Source: Eubacteriales Family XIII. Incertae Sedis bacterium
Lineage (GTDB): Bacteria; Bacillota; Clostridia; Peptostreptococcales; Anaerovoracaceae
Direction of reading: 5' to 3'
NCBI GenBank assembly: GCA_031261345.1
Contig: JAISKC010000055.1
Location: forward strand, 1 to 64,000
Length of the DNA: 64,000 nucleotides
Below are positions 39,071 to 49,202 of the stretch, piece after piece (within the stretch, counting starts at the first letter, position 1; the number at the start of each line of letters is the position of its first letter). A program made the position numbers and the translations under genes. The notes below the pieces were generated by a model, which saw only the letters and a program-made list of their open reading frames with translations, had not been told where the DNA came from and searched no databases.

Positions 39071-41026
39071 TTAGTGTCCCTCGTGAGCGGCTTCCTGCTT
39101 TGCCTTGTAGTCAGCGATGACCTTCTGAGCCAGCTGAGCCGGAAGCTCCTCGTATCTTTCGAACGTCATAGTGAAGCTACCTCTGGCCTGCGTCATAGAG
39201 CGAAGGTTGATGGCATACTTGAACAGCTCCGCCTGAGGCGCCTCGGCGACGAGCTTCTGCCCTCCGCCAATCTGCGGCTCCATACCCAAAATCTTGCCGC
39301 GACGCTTGTTCATATCACCCATTACATCGCCCGTATAATCATCGGGAACAAAAATCTCAACGTGCATTACCGGCTCGAGAAGTATAGGCTTGGCCTCCTC
39401 AATACCCTTCTTGAAGGCGAGTCCAGCGGCTATCTTGAATGCCATTTCATTGGAGTCAACGTCGTGGTATGAACCGTCATAGAGCACAGCCTTGATACCC
39501 GTGACCTTTGAGCCCGAAAGCGGCCCGCGAATCAAACATTCACGAAGCCCCTTTTCTACGGCAGGAACATAGTTCTTCGGAACCGATCCGCCGAAGAGTT
39601 CCTCGGAGAATTCAAATTCCTCCTGCGTCGGCGAAAATTTGATGTGAACATCGCCATACTGCCCTGCTCCGCCCGACTGCTTCTTGTGCTTGCCCTGGAC
39701 GTCAGCCGTACCCTTGATGGTTTCTCTGTAAGGAACCTTCGGGTCGAGGAGATCGACGTCAACGCCGGCGCGCTCCTTCAGCTTTGTGATGATGATACCA
39801 ATCTGGATTTCGCCTTGACCGCCCAGAAGCGTCTGCGAAGTCTCCGCGTTTCTCTCGATGATGAACGAGGGGTCTTCTTCCCTGAGCTTGTTCAGCCCCG
39901 TTCCGACCTTCTCGTCCTCGCCCTTCGACTTGGGCTCGACCGCCATGAACAGTGACGGCTGCGAGAATTCAACTCTCGGGAACTTGATGATGTTGTGTTT
40001 GTCCGAAAGCGTGTCGCCCGTATGTGTGTACTGAAGTTTCGTCGCCGCAAAGATGTCTCCTGCTACGGCTTCCGGTGCCTCGCTCTGCGTCTTCCCTCTG
40101 CGGAAGAACATGGCCCCGAGCTTTTCCGGTTTTTCGGTCGCTGGATTGAACACTTCCTGACCGTGCTTGACGGTGCCGGAAATGAGTTTGATAAGTGAAA
40201 TTTTTCCGATAACGGGATCGGCAATCGTCTTGAAGACGAAGGCTGCGACCGGCCCTGCGGGATCGACTTTGACCTCGATTTCCTCGTCCTTGTCGTTCAG
40301 TGCGGGATAAGGCGCGTGGGATGTAGGTGCCGGAACATATCTAAGGATGGCATCGAGAAATTCATTGATACCCTCTCCCTTTGTCGAGCTCGCCGTGAGC
40401 ACGATTGCAATATCGCCGGAAGCTATGCCGCTTGCAAGACCCTTGCTGAATTCTTCATCGGTGAACTCGCCTTCGCTGAAGTATTTCTCCATAAGGTCCT
40501 CATCGGTCTCAGCGATAGCTTCCGAAAGCGCATCCTTATCGTCAAGCGTCGCAACGGATGTGCCAAACTTGGCCTTCAAATCCGAAACGACCTGCTCGAT
40601 ATTGACATTCTCTTTATCTATCTTATTTATAAGGATAATTCTAGGGATTGAAGCCTTCTTGCAAACATCCCAAGCCTTCTCGGTTCCGACCTGAACGCCT
40701 GCGGAAGCATCGACGACTATAATTGCAGCCTCGGCCGCTCTGATCGATGAGCTGATTTCGCCTGCAAAATCGAAAAATCCGGGAGTATCCAAAAAATTGA
40801 TCTTGCTCTTCTGATATTCGACCGGTACGATTGAAGTCTGAATCGAATAGCCCTTCTCAATCTCAGTTTTCTCATAATCGGAAACGGTGTTACCGTCCTC
40901 AGTCTTGCCCAATCTACTGATTGCACCCGTCGCCGCCAAAGCCGACTCAACTACCGTCGTCTTTCCGCTGCCTCCATGTCCAAGCAATATCACATTTCTG
41001 ATCTGTTCGCTAATATACCCTTTCAT
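39071..41026 (-). CDS. EF-G-like translational GTPase (FusA paralogue)
   Basis: 651 residues, near the lower end for EF-G. The G domain has GHGGSGKTTVVESAL (G1), FLDTPGFFDF (G3) and INKIDKEN (G4). Domains II-V follow, with GQGEIQIGIIITKLKERAGV in III and YDGSYHDVDSNEMAFKIA in IV. This shape is that of the EF-G2/FusA2-like subgroup, distinct from the housekeeping FusA of the str operon, and its role (recycling, back-translocation or stress) is not settled. It is monocistronic in appearance, with its own terminator at 38938-38974. Confidence 0.9.
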   Translation of the reverse strand: MKGYISEQIRNVILLGHGGSGKTTVVESALAATGAISRLGKTEDGNTVSDYEKTEIEKGYSIQTSIVPVEYQKSKINFLDTPGFFDFAGEISSSIRAAEAAIIVVDASAGVQVGTEKAWDVCKKASIPRIILINKIDKENVNIEQVVSDLKAKFGTSVATLDDKDALSEAIAETDEDLMEKYFSEGEFTDEEFSKGLASGIASGDIAIVLTASSTKGEGINEFLDAILRYVPAPTSHAPYPALNDKDEEIEVKVDPAGPVAAFVFKTIADPVIGKISLIKLISGTVKHGQEVFNPATEKPEKLGAMFFRRGKTQSEAPEAVAGDIFAATKLQYTHTGDTLSDKHNIIKFPRVEFSQPSLFMAVEPKSKGEDEKVGTGLNKLREEDPSFIIERNAETSQTLLGGQGEIQIGIIITKLKERAGVDVDLLDPKVPYRETIKGTADVQGKHKKQSGGAGQYGDVHIKFSPTQEEFEFSEELFGGSVPKNYVPAVEKGLRECLIRGPLSGSKVTGIKAVLYDGSYHDVDSNEMAFKIAAGLAFKKGIEEAKPILLEPVMHVEIFVPDDYTGDVMGDMNKRRGKILGMEPQIGGGQKLVAEAPQAELFKYAINLRSMTQARGSFTMTFERYEELPAQLAQKVIADYKAKQEAAHEGH

Positions 41027-41132
41027 TACAATCTCTCTTTCCTGTTATCCTTAAGGAACACTGCAATTTATATACATCGCGCAGCACCATAGCAAATGGC
41101 ACTACCCGAATATATTAACATTTATTATATTA

Positions 41133-42674
41133 CTACTCAACAATAGGTTTCATTGTGGGGAAAAGTATGATGTCCCTGATGGTCGGTGCGTCAGTAATGA
41201 GCATGATGACCCTGTCAACGCCGATGCCAAGACCACCCGTCGGAGGCAGTCCAACCTCGAGGGCATTCACATAATCCTCGTCCATAGGATGGGCTTCATC
41301 ATCGCCAGCCTCAAGCTGTGCCTGTTGGTCGGTGAACCTCTGAAGCTGATCTATCGGGTCGTTGAGCTCCGAGAACGCATTGGCGATTTCCCACGTGTTC
41401 ACATAGGCTTCAAATCTTCTGGTGATCCTATTGTCGTTCGGATCCTTCTTCGCCAGGGGGCTGACCTCCACAGGATGTCCCGTGATGAAAATCGGCCCCT
41501 CAAGATGGTCTTCGCAATACATTTCAAAGAGTTCCGCTATCACGAGCCCCCTATTCAGCTTGTCCGCATCCTCTATATGATGCTTCTTCGCCACAGCGAT
41601 AGCCTCTTCGTCCGTGTCTATCAAATCAAAGTCCTCACCGGCCCACCTTTTGATGGCGTCCTGCATGGAAAGAACCTCCCAAGGCGGCGTCAAATCAAAG
41701 GTCTTGCCCTGATACTCAATGATCATCGAGCCGTTCGCCGCCATCGCAGCACCCGACACGCTCTCCTCGGTGATACGCATCATATCTTCCAGATTTGCAT
41801 ACGCCTGATAAAGTTCAATGTTTGTGAATTCGGGATTGTGATTCTTGTCCATGCCTTCATTTCGAAACATCTTGCCCATCTCATAAACGCGGTCAAATCC
41901 GCCGACGATGAGCCGCTTCAGAAAGAGTTCATTCGAAATACGAAGTTTCATGTCGATGTCAAGCGCATTGAAATGAGTATTGAACGGTCGTGCATTTGCG
42001 CCACCCGCAATGATTGTCAGGATAGGCGTATCGACCTCCAAATAGCCCTGATCTTCCTCCAAATATCTCTTGATTTCGTGAATGATCTTCTGCCGCTTGT
42101 AGAAGGTTTCCCTGACCTCCGGATTGACGATGAGATCCACATAGCGCTGCCTATACCGCAGCTCCACGTCCGTCAGCCCCTGCCTCTTGTTCGGCAATAT
42201 CTGAAGACTCTTACTCAGTAATACTACATTGTCTGCCTTGATTGAAATCTCTCCGTGGCGTGTCTTGAAGACCGTGCCCGTGAGACCGATGATGTCGCCC
42301 AAATCGTATTTCAGGAAGTAATCGTATTCACCCTCGGGAATGGCATCCTTCCGTATGTAAATCTGGATTCGACCCTTCTTGTCCTGAATATCTATGAACG
42401 AAGCCTTGCCCATGTGACGGTTTGCCATGATTCTTCCCGCAACCGAAACGGACTTTTCTTCATATTCCTCAAAATTGTCCTTTATATCCGTGCTGAACTG
42501 CGTAACGTCCCAGCTCTCCTGCACAAATGGGTCCCTGCCGTCTTCACGCAGTTTCTCGAGCTTTTCTCTTCTGATGAGTCTCAGCTCATTCAGCTCGTCC
42601 GCCGACAATACCTTCTCTTCTATATCCTCGCCGTTCCCATTGTTGTTCCCGTTCTTGTTTCCATTATCACTCAT
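41133..42674 (-). CDS. lysS: Lysyl-tRNA synthetase, class II
   Basis: 513 residues from ATG 42674, chosen because AGGAGTGGG precedes it. An N-terminal Asn/Gly-rich tail (MSDNGNKNGNNNGNG) of low complexity is unusual. The OB-fold anticodon domain has VAGRIMANRHMGKASFIDI; motif 2 is FRNEGMDKNHNPEFTNIE, and motif 3 is GLPPTGGLGIGVDRVIML. It charges tRNA-Lys. It follows greA in the common Firmicute greA-lysS order, separated by 87 bp that carry a palindromic repeat. No T-box is visible. Confidence 0.95.
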   Translation of the reverse strand: MSDNGNKNGNNNGNGEDIEEKVLSADELNELRLIRREKLEKLREDGRDPFVQESWDVTQFSTDIKDNFEEYEEKSVSVAGRIMANRHMGKASFIDIQDKKGRIQIYIRKDAIPEGEYDYFLKYDLGDIIGLTGTVFKTRHGEISIKADNVVLLSKSLQILPNKRQGLTDVELRYRQRYVDLIVNPEVRETFYKRQKIIHEIKRYLEEDQGYLEVDTPILTIIAGGANARPFNTHFNALDIDMKLRISNELFLKRLIVGGFDRVYEMGKMFRNEGMDKNHNPEFTNIELYQAYANLEDMMRITEESVSGAAMAANGSMIIEYQGKTFDLTPPWEVLSMQDAIKRWAGEDFDLIDTDEEAIAVAKKHHIEDADKLNRGLVIAELFEMYCEDHLEGPIFITGHPVEVSPLAKKDPNDNRITRRFEAYVNTWEIANAFSELNDPIDQLQRFTDQQAQLEAGDDEAHPMDEDYVNALEVGLPPTGGLGIGVDRVIMLITDAPTIRDIILFPTMKPIVE

Positions 42675-42733
42675 ATACCCACTCCTATACACAAATTGCC
42701 ATTCCGCCACTCCGTCATTCCGAGCTCCGCTTT

Positions 42734-42761
42734 GTCATTCCGGACTCGCTCCGGAATCCAC
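42734..42761. repeat. Palindromic repeat between greA and lysS
   Basis: GTCATTCCGGA...TCCGGAATCCAC with a short centre; a partial second copy (GTCATTCCGAGC) lies at about 42714. Same family as 11003-11031. Confidence 0.6.
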
Positions 42762-43235
42762 TCAATCTATCGACAATATCTCATACTTCACAACGCCATC
42801 GGGCACATTGACAGAAACCTTTTGCTTCACCTTGCCGCCGAGCAGCGCCGCACCCACGAGGCTCTCGTTTGAAATCTTGCCGTTGAACGGGTCGGACTCA
42901 CTTGAGCCAACGATGATGTACTCCTGCGTCTCCTTGGTCTTCGAGTTTTTCACCGTAACCCTATGTCCGAGGCTGACCACATCGTGTTTGCTGTTGACAT
43001 CGTCCTCGATGATCTTCGCATTTCTGATGAGATACTCGAGCTTATTGATCTTGTCCTCGAGTTCCGCCTGCTCGTTCTTTGCAGAATCGTATTCCGCATT
43101 CTCCGATATATCGCCATAGGATATTGCTTCCTTGAGTCTCTCAGCGACTTCCGGCCTTCTCACCGTTGTCAGCTCCTCGAGCTCAGCTTCCTTTTGATCA
43201 TATCCTTCTTGGGTTAAGAGTATTTCTTCATTCAT
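42762..43235 (-). CDS. greA: Transcription elongation factor GreA
   Basis: 157 residues, the normal length. The N-terminal coiled coil starts ILLTQEGYDQKEAELEELTT and carries the acidic tip in YGDISENAEYDSAKNEQAEL; the C-terminal FKBP-like domain has LGHRVTVKNSKTKETQEYII and ISNESLVGAALLGGKVKQKV. It stimulates cleavage of backtracked transcripts by RNA polymerase. GAGGAAATGAC precedes the ATG. It is probably the promoter-proximal gene of a greA-lysS operon. Confidence 0.95.
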   Translation of the reverse strand: MNEEILLTQEGYDQKEAELEELTTVRRPEVAERLKEAISYGDISENAEYDSAKNEQAELEDKINKLEYLIRNAKIIEDDVNSKHDVVSLGHRVTVKNSKTKETQEYIIVGSSESDPFNGKISNESLVGAALLGGKVKQKVSVNVPDGVVKYEILSID

Positions 43236-43327
43236 GTCATTTCCTCAGACTTTCATAGATTTTTATAATAATTTCTCAAACTAAATATCCTAAATATTAT
43301 ATTGCACACAGCACCTTTTTACAATAG

Positions 43328-43360
43328 AAAAAAGCCGCTCCGAGATTGGTCGAAGCGGCT
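43328..43360 (-). terminator. Terminator of the NlpC/P60 hydrolase gene
   Basis: AGCCGCT/AGCGGCT arms with a 14-nt interior that can extend the stem, followed on the minus strand by T6. It separates the hydrolase transcript from greA. Confidence 0.8.
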
Positions 43361-43417
43361 ATAGTAACTATAGTAACTATTTCTTTTGTGAAACCTATCC
43401 GCGGGAGCAATATCTTA

Positions 43418-44932
43418 TTAGAAGAAGCGAACCGCGAAGCTCGGTGCGTAGTATGCTGACGATCTCAGGCTGACTACTGTCCCGGGGACCGGAGCGTCTA
43501 TATACTGTCCGCCGCCGACGTAGATACCGACGTGGCCACTGCTTCCGGGGCTACCCCAACAGACCACATCTCCAGGTCTTGCTTCCGAAAGTGGGATATA
43601 CTGTCCGGCCGCACTGATTCCGCTTGCTGATACGGGAATGTTGATACCGTTGATACCGTAGACGTATGACACAAATCCTGAGCAGTCAAATCCCGTAGAA
43701 GGAGACTTGCCTCCCGATCTGTATGGCACACCCAGAAGTGCATAGGCATCGGAAAGGATCCCGTTTCCTCCTGAGAAAGAACTGTTGAATGAATAGCCGC
43801 CGTTGCCGCTGCTGACCTTCGCCTTCGTTCCTACAAGAACGACCGCATCAGTTGGGTCAGAAATCGGTGTTGAGCTGAGCTCAGGCGACTCCGTGACAAC
43901 GCCGTTGACCTTTGTTACCTGCCTCGTTACTTCTCTCAGGCCATTCACGCCCTCAGTCTTCGTCTTCTTTTCTCCCTTGTAGAGAGTGTCCGTTTCTTCC
44001 TCGATAGTGTTGTAAGGTATTTCCTCATTCGCCGTCACTTCAGCAACCGTCTGATAGTGGACGTAGGGAACAATCTTCGTGAGCTTGAGCTCGTCGCCTA
44101 TAAGAAATCTCTCAAAATTGAAATCGGGATTGAGTGCTTTGAGCTCGTCCTGCGTGATACCTTCTCTTTCGCAGATAGCCCAAGGCGTATCGCCTTCCTC
44201 AAGCACATATGTCTCTTCCTTAGCACCGCCCGTGAGCAAATACTCGACGGCAGAATCCACCGATTTGAACTTTCCGAGCTTTGTCTCTATGTTTTCGATG
44301 CCGATTTCTTCAAGGAATTCGCCGGTAATGCCGTTTTCAGTGTCATCAAAACGGGCTTTTATTTCTTTTATTACTTTATTTGCGTCCTTCTTCGTGGCGA
44401 CGCTCACAAGATTCTTGTCCGCTACAGCTATTGCGTAGGCGCTTGCCTTGATTTTGCCGCTATCCGATAGCGTGCTGATCAAATCTTTTTCATCTATTAT
44501 CTTTGCTGCGTCCGTATTTGCGACGAACTCGGTCTGTGTCGAAAAATCGGCTTCATCGAAAACGATTTCTGCATTGCTGTTTTCCTTTGAAAGCTGCTCT
44601 TTCGCATTGTCAATGAGTGCGGCATATTCCGCTTCATCATTGACATAGCCTATGATCTTGCCATTGTAAGTAACGCCGATGAGCTGTGAACTGACGAGAA
44701 CCACTGCGACTATGACAGAGACCACTCCAAGACCGCCTATGCCTGCAATTCCGATCTTTTTCTTTTTGTCTAATTTGATACCCTGAATTTTGATACCCTG
44801 AATATTGAACTTGAAATCATGTCTCTGAATTTTGTTTCCAGCGATAGCCAGTGCAATCGCCGCTTTTTTTGATAACTCCGACTTTATGATTGAAAGTCTT
44901 TCCTTTATAATAGCTATGTATTTTGAATTCAT
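43418..44932 (-). CDS. Membrane-anchored LysM/G5/NlpC-P60 wall hydrolase
   Basis: 504 residues. A basic cytoplasmic N-terminus leads to one membrane helix (GIAGIGGLGVVSVIVAVVLV). A LysM domain (EEGDTPWAICEREGITQDEL) and a G5 domain (IEEETDTLYKGEKKTKTEG) follow, then NlpC/P60 with the catalytic cysteine in TGFDCSGFVSYVY and histidine in GHVGIYVGG. It should cleave D-Glu-diamino-acid bonds in stem peptides. Sequence alignable with the 7112-8770 protein through the membrane, LysM and G5 parts shows they are paralogues with swapped catalytic domains. The leader AAGGGTGGGTTAACGGAGAT before the ATG also resembles that of the other gene. Confidence 0.93.
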   Translation of the reverse strand: MNSKYIAIIKERLSIIKSELSKKAAIALAIAGNKIQRHDFKFNIQGIKIQGIKLDKKKKIGIAGIGGLGVVSVIVAVVLVSSQLIGVTYNGKIIGYVNDEAEYAALIDNAKEQLSKENSNAEIVFDEADFSTQTEFVANTDAAKIIDEKDLISTLSDSGKIKASAYAIAVADKNLVSVATKKDANKVIKEIKARFDDTENGITGEFLEEIGIENIETKLGKFKSVDSAVEYLLTGGAKEETYVLEEGDTPWAICEREGITQDELKALNPDFNFERFLIGDELKLTKIVPYVHYQTVAEVTANEEIPYNTIEEETDTLYKGEKKTKTEGVNGLREVTRQVTKVNGVVTESPELSSTPISDPTDAVVLVGTKAKVSSGNGGYSFNSSFSGGNGILSDAYALLGVPYRSGGKSPSTGFDCSGFVSYVYGINGINIPVSASGISAAGQYIPLSEARPGDVVCWGSPGSSGHVGIYVGGGQYIDAPVPGTVVSLRSSAYYAPSFAVRFF

Positions 44933-44985
44933 ATCTCCGTTAACCCACCCTTCGATAAAATAGTATTCTTCCTTTATTTCTTCGA

Positions 44986-45047
44986 ATATTACAGGTATGT
45001 TACCGTGGGGTCAACGAAATCAGCTGTGAGTTCACACAATCTTCACA
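44986..45047 (-). promoter_or_regulatory. Sigma-A promoter with WalR-like direct repeat
   Basis: TTGACC (45009-45014) and TAATAT (44986-44991) are 17 bp apart on the minus strand. Two TGTGAA half-sites (45031-45036 and 45042-45047) are separated by 5 bp and lie in 11-bp phase with the -35 box; the intermediate half-site is degenerate. The layout matches that at 8842-8903. Confidence 0.65.
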
Positions 45048-45142
45048 AAGTGAAACCGTCGGAAAACGTTCATTTTCCAACGGTTTGCAGCTGTTTCGCA
45101 AAAGTTTTGTGAAAGTGTATACAATCCTAAAATATTAGGGTA

Positions 45143-45601
45143 TCAATCATCATGCTGTGCCTGATTTGCTACAGCCCGCGGAGCCAAGCGCCCTGCGATT
45201 ATACCAGAGATGATAGTCAATGCACCGAGCACAATGAGGATCGGAAATATGATTGCTCTGCAAGCCATATCGGGATCGTCGCAAAGTCCGGCAAAAAGCG
45301 GAGTTACTATCGCCGCGATTCCGAGCACTATTATGATGATGGAAAATATGAACTTTTGCTTCAAAGACTTCTTGATAAAATACTGTATTGCGAAGGCGGC
45401 TATGAAACAGCCCACGAACAATTCGATGTTCTGCGTGAGAACACAGTCCATATTGTCCTTCCATTCGTATTCGAGTCTGAGAAATAGAGCCTTCGGGAGC
45501 ACTGCCGTTGCAAGGCCAATTATCACCATTACTGCAACAATCACACTGGGTGCTCGATCCTGCTTCTCCTTGGGGCCGCCATCTTTAATTCTTGTTACCA
45601 T
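45143..45601 (-). CDS. DUF4418 membrane protein
   Basis: 152 residues from ATG 45601 (GGAG 6 nt upstream); a start seven codons earlier is possible. Four membrane helices (VIVAVMVIIGLATAVLPKAL, ELFVGCFIAAFAIQYF, FIFSIIIIVLGIAAIVTPLF, AIIFPILIVLGALTIISGII) and the motif GLCDDPDMACRAI match the DUF4418 pattern of paired cysteines near the membrane. In many genomes such proteins are encoded with ABC transporter genes; no such gene is beside it here. It stands alone, divergent from an EamA transporter. Function unknown. Confidence 0.75.
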   Translation of the reverse strand: MVTRIKDGGPKEKQDRAPSVIVAVMVIIGLATAVLPKALFLRLEYEWKDNMDCVLTQNIELFVGCFIAAFAIQYFIKKSLKQKFIFSIIIIVLGIAAIVTPLFAGLCDDPDMACRAIIFPILIVLGALTIISGIIAGRLAPRAVANQAQHDD

Positions 45602-45699
45602 ATTTTTCTCCAATTCCTTCATTAATTATTCCGTTACACACAAACTGCAACATAGAGGATTATACACTATTGCGCCCATAATTTGTTATTATAATAGGT

Positions 45700-46611
45700 A
45701 TGAAAGATAATTTTGATGACATAGATGAGAAAAAAACGTCAAACGTTCGGGATCTACTCAAGACACATCTTGCGGTAATGCTCTTTGGCGCGTCCGGCGT
45801 TTTGGCGAGAAGCATGACGGCGACGGCACTCTCGGTGACGTTCGGAAGAGTGCTCATCTCGTCCATTTCCCTCTTCACGCTATTGAAGATAAAGAGGGTC
45901 CATCTGAACATACACGACAAAAGGACCCTGCTATTCATGCTTTTCGGCGGTGCTATGATGGCTATTCATTGGTGCTCATTCCTCGGCTCCGTCAAAATCG
46001 CATCGGTCGCAATCGGCACTATCACCTTCGCGACCTTCCCCGTCTTCATTACTTTTCTCGAACCGCTTTTATTTCACGAAAAGCTGCGGCGCATACACAT
46101 AGTCGAGGCGGCCATTACAATCATTGGCGTTTTGGTGATGATCCCCCTAAACGACCTGACCGGAGACGTAGCCTTCGGAGTCTTGCTCGGAATGTTCAGC
46201 AGTGCCTCCTACGCGGTGCTCTCCCTCATCAACAGAAAACTGACGGTAAATCACCACAGCGTGGTCATCTCGTTTTATGAACAGACGATGGCAACGGTCA
46301 TGGTAGCGCCTGTCGTCGCTTTCGTCGGACTCACTTTTGTGACGGGAGACCTCTGGCGGATCCTCGTCCTCGGAGTCGTATGCACAGCATTTTCGCACAC
46401 ACTCTTCATCAGCGCTCTGGGGAAAATCAAGGTGCAGACCGCGAGTATCATCACCGGCATGGAACCCGTCTATGGTATAGTTCTGGCGATAATTCTATTG
46501 CATGAACCACCGGGCGTCCGTGAAATAATCGGAGGCGTGATTGTGTTCAGCGTTACCTTGTATTCAACCCTTTCGGCGGCTAGGAACGGAGTTGTAAATA
46601 ACGTTTCATGA
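45700..46611 (+). CDS. EamA/DMT-family transporter
   Basis: 303 residues, ten predicted helices in two EamA halves. Recognisable parts are VMLFGASGVLARSMT at the start, FVLMIPL-like ends of helix five, and MEPVYGIVLAIILLHEPPGV with REIIGGVIVFSVTLY in the second half. An acidic N-terminus (KDNFDDIDEKK) is notable. Substrate unknown. It precedes the chemoreceptor gene by 33 bp on the same strand and may share its transcript. Confidence 0.88.
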   Translation: MKDNFDDIDEKKTSNVRDLLKTHLAVMLFGASGVLARSMTATALSVTFGRVLISSISLFTLLKIKRVHLNIHDKRTLLFMLFGGAMMAIHWCSFLGSVKIASVAIGTITFATFPVFITFLEPLLFHEKLRRIHIVEAAITIIGVLVMIPLNDLTGDVAFGVLLGMFSSASYAVLSLINRKLTVNHHSVVISFYEQTMATVMVAPVVAFVGLTFVTGDLWRILVLGVVCTAFSHTLFISALGKIKVQTASIITGMEPVYGIVLAIILLHEPPGVREIIGGVIVFSVTLYSTLSAARNGVVNNVS

Positions 46612-46644
46612 TGATATAGTTTATGTTTAATAGAGGGAGTGGCT

Positions 46645-48726
46645 ATGAAAAGGCACGATAGTATCAAGTCCAAGATCGCACGATCCGCAATTCTATGCTT
46701 TTTCGTAGGGATGCTCATTATCTTGCTCACTCTATTCTTCTATCTGAGGTCGGCTTTCGACCAAAACACAAAAGACAATTTCAAGGAACAGGGCGAAAGC
46801 TACGCCAACATGATTCAGACCGAATTTGAAAACCCCGTATCTTTTTTGGCGGGCGTTTGCAATACCGTAGAAGCTCAGATTGAGACGGGGCACGTCGATA
46901 GAATTGAATTACAGAAATTGCTTTTCCGTACATTTGAACAGTATACAATCTCGGAGGGAACGGCCTTCATGATGGAACCGAATGCCTATGATGGATTGGA
47001 TTCGGAGTATATCGCCTCGCAATATGGGACAAAACCGAGCGGACGCATTTCCTATTACTATTTCCGCGATCCGGACGGACAGACTCGATACCTGCCACAG
47101 ACCGAGGAGGATGATCAGGAATTTGTTCAGCCGTATTACACGACCTCCAAAGAGCGCAAGGTGGCAACATTCTCGGAGCCCTACCTTTACACGGTCGATG
47201 GACGCACAGGCTTCATGATTACTGCGTCCTATCCGCTCATAAACGATGCAGGCGAGGTCATTGGCATTATGACTGTGGATATGTATTTGAACAGCATCAA
47301 CGACGTATTAAAGGAAGAAAAAATATACGATACGGGATACATCGTGGTTTTCAGCGAGGAAGGCAAGGTGCTTTACAGCCCAAATCTTGACGATGTCGGG
47401 AAGGATTCGGCGGAAGTCGGGATCGATTACGCTCGGCCAGAAGTAGGCGAGGCCATCGTCTATTCACAGGTGAAATCGATTGTGAACGGCAAAAAATCAT
47501 TGGCGGCCACGGTGCCGGTTCAGCTAAAACTTGCGGATAGCAAATTCTACGTCTCAATAGTCGCGCCCGAAAGTGAGGCGAACGCCGTATATATCAGGCT
47601 ACTGCTGCTCATGCTCGGCATCACGATTTTGGTCGGAATAGCCATAGCAATCGTAATAAACGTCTCCGCCGGCAAAATCACAAGACCGCTGAAGATGATC
47701 AGGCGGCTTTTGAAACAGGTCGGAGAGACAGGCGATTTGAGTTTTTCCGATGAGGAATGGGCGAAAATCCGTGCCGCCGCCGCATTGGAAGATGAAATCG
47801 GGCAGTCGATTGCAGCCTTCGCGAATATGCTGAAACAGTTTGTGTATTATGATGAAGTGCTCCAGCGGGTCGCCGCTCGCGACTTGACCGTTGAGGTCTC
47901 CACCCTTTCAAGTGAAGATACGATGGGAACAGCACTGAACACAGTCGTTTCAAATCTCAACGAAATGTTTGCAAAAATTCATTTCGCAGCGAGTCAAGTG
48001 TCGATAGGCTCAAAGCAAATAGCGGAAGGTTCGCACGGACTTGCACACGGAGCAAACGAGCAGGCATCGGCAGTTGCACAACTTTCAGAAACTATCACGA
48101 CGGTTTCCGATTCGGTCATCTCCGCCGCGAAATCCGCCAGAAATGCCGCCAATCTTGCCGACGACATAAAGAATAAGGCGGAACAAGGCTCCACGCGTAT
48201 GGATGCGATGGTGGAATCCGTCCGCGAGATAAATGAGGCCTCGCATCAGATCTCTCAGGTGATAAAGGTGATTGATGACATAGCCTTCCAAACGAATATA
48301 CTTGCGCTGAACGCCGCAGTCGAAGCAGCTCGTGCAGGACAGCATGGCAAGGGGTTTGCAGTAGTCGCTGATGAAGTAAGAAACCTAGCTACGAGAAGTG
48401 CGAATGCGGCGAAAGACACACAAGCTCTCATAGAAAATTCAGTCACCCGTGCAGATGCCGGTATACAGATAGCGAAAGAAACGAGCGATTCCCTATCAGA
48501 AATCGTCTCCGGTATCGTCGAGTCAAGCCAGATATCAGGTGAGATTGCGACCTCAGCAGACAATCAATCCACAGCCATAGACCAAATCAATTCAGGAGTT
48601 ACACACGTGTCATTGGTGGTTCAGGAAAACAGTGCCACATCGGAAGAGAGTGCCGCGGCCTCAGCGGAGCTTCGAAAACAATCCGAGACGCTCGACGCCC
48701 TGATAGCCCAATTCAAGTTGAAATAG
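46645..48726 (+). CDS. Methyl-accepting chemotaxis protein with dCache sensor
   Basis: 693 residues from ATG 46645, behind GAGGGAG. The first membrane helix ([20 protein letters not shown]), a periplasmic dCache_1-type ligand domain (~40-300, with [20 protein letters not shown] and [11 protein letters not shown]), a second helix ([19 protein letters not shown]), HAMP, and the signalling domain follow. The hairpin tip reads [20 protein letters not shown]. It senses small molecules, often amino acids for dCache domains, and signals to CheA. No che genes are in the window. A second receptor is cut by the right edge. Confidence 0.94.
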   Translation: MKRHDSIKSKIARSAILCFFVGMLIILLTLFFYLRSAFDQNTKDNFKEQGESYANMIQTEFENPVSFLAGVCNTVEAQIETGHVDRIELQKLLFRTFEQYTISEGTAFMMEPNAYDGLDSEYIASQYGTKPSGRISYYYFRDPDGQTRYLPQTEEDDQEFVQPYYTTSKERKVATFSEPYLYTVDGRTGFMITASYPLINDAGEVIGIMTVDMYLNSINDVLKEEKIYDTGYIVVFSEEGKVLYSPNLDDVGKDSAEVGIDYARPEVGEAIVYSQVKSIVNGKKSLAATVPVQLKLADSKFYVSIVAPESEANAVYIRLLLLMLGITILVGIAIAIVINVSAGKITRPLKMIRRLLKQVGETGDLSFSDEEWAKIRAAAALEDEIGQSIAAFANMLKQFVYYDEVLQRVAARDLTVEVSTLSSEDTMGTALNTVVSNLNEMFAKIHFAASQVSIGSKQIAEGSHGLAHGANEQASAVAQLSETITTVSDSVISAAKSARNAANLADDIKNKAEQGSTRMDAMVESVREINEASHQISQVIKVIDDIAFQTNILALNAAVEAARAGQHGKGFAVVADEVRNLATRSANAAKDTQALIENSVTRADAGIQIAKETSDSLSEIVSGIVESSQISGEIATSADNQSTAIDQINSGVTHVSLVVQENSATSEESAAASAELRKQSETLDALIAQFKLK

Positions 48727-48732
48727 AACTCT

Positions 48733-49149
48733 CTATATCTCGCTTCCTTTGATATTTGTCACAGTGTAGTCCGTGATATCTCTCTCGGCAAAAATTTCCG
48801 GAAATTTGCCTTCCTTCGCATCACCGCCACCGGACACGAGCACACCTTCAACGGTCTTGCCCTCCGGTATCAAATCTATGCCCGCGTTTATTGGAGCCGC
48901 CTGCGCTCCGCCCCATACAGGTGCAGCCACGACAATCTTGTCATATTTATCAAAATCGACCTCAATCGGCTTGATGGGAAGGCGCTTCAGCTTCCACGAC
49001 TGCGGCACCCCGGGGCAAAACGCTCCGACGATGCCCTTCGGCTTCACAAGCAGAACCTCCGCAAGGTCAGCACCCGTCTCCCGTGCCCTCTTCTCGGCAT
49101 ACCTCTTGGTGCTACCACCAAGCGAATAATAAAGTATAAGTTCACTCAT
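48733..49149 (-). CDS. Flavodoxin-family protein
   Basis: 138 residues. The FMN phosphate-binding loop is LILYYSLGGSTKRYAEKRA, and the second flavin-binding strand has IVVAAPVWGGAQAAPINAGI. It is somewhat short and contains a CPGVPQSWKLKRLPIKP loop typical of a small clostridial subgroup. A low-potential electron carrier or NADPH-quinone-type reductase is likely. It is convergent with the chemoreceptor gene, with 6 bp between the stop codons. Confidence 0.85.
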   Translation of the reverse strand: MSELILYYSLGGSTKRYAEKRARETGADLAEVLLVKPKGIVGAFCPGVPQSWKLKRLPIKPIEVDFDKYDKIVVAAPVWGGAQAAPINAGIDLIPEGKTVEGVLVSGGGDAKEGKFPEIFAERDITDYTVTNIKGSEI

Positions 49150-49202
49150 TTCCTCTCCTCCTTGCTACCACTTATTCTATCATATGTATAGGTGAAACCC
49201 TG

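Noticed and set aside
39002-39472. A 156-codon plus-strand ORF opposite the EF-G-like gene
   Set aside because: Shadow of a well-conserved gene; no ribosome binding site and no recognisable protein features.
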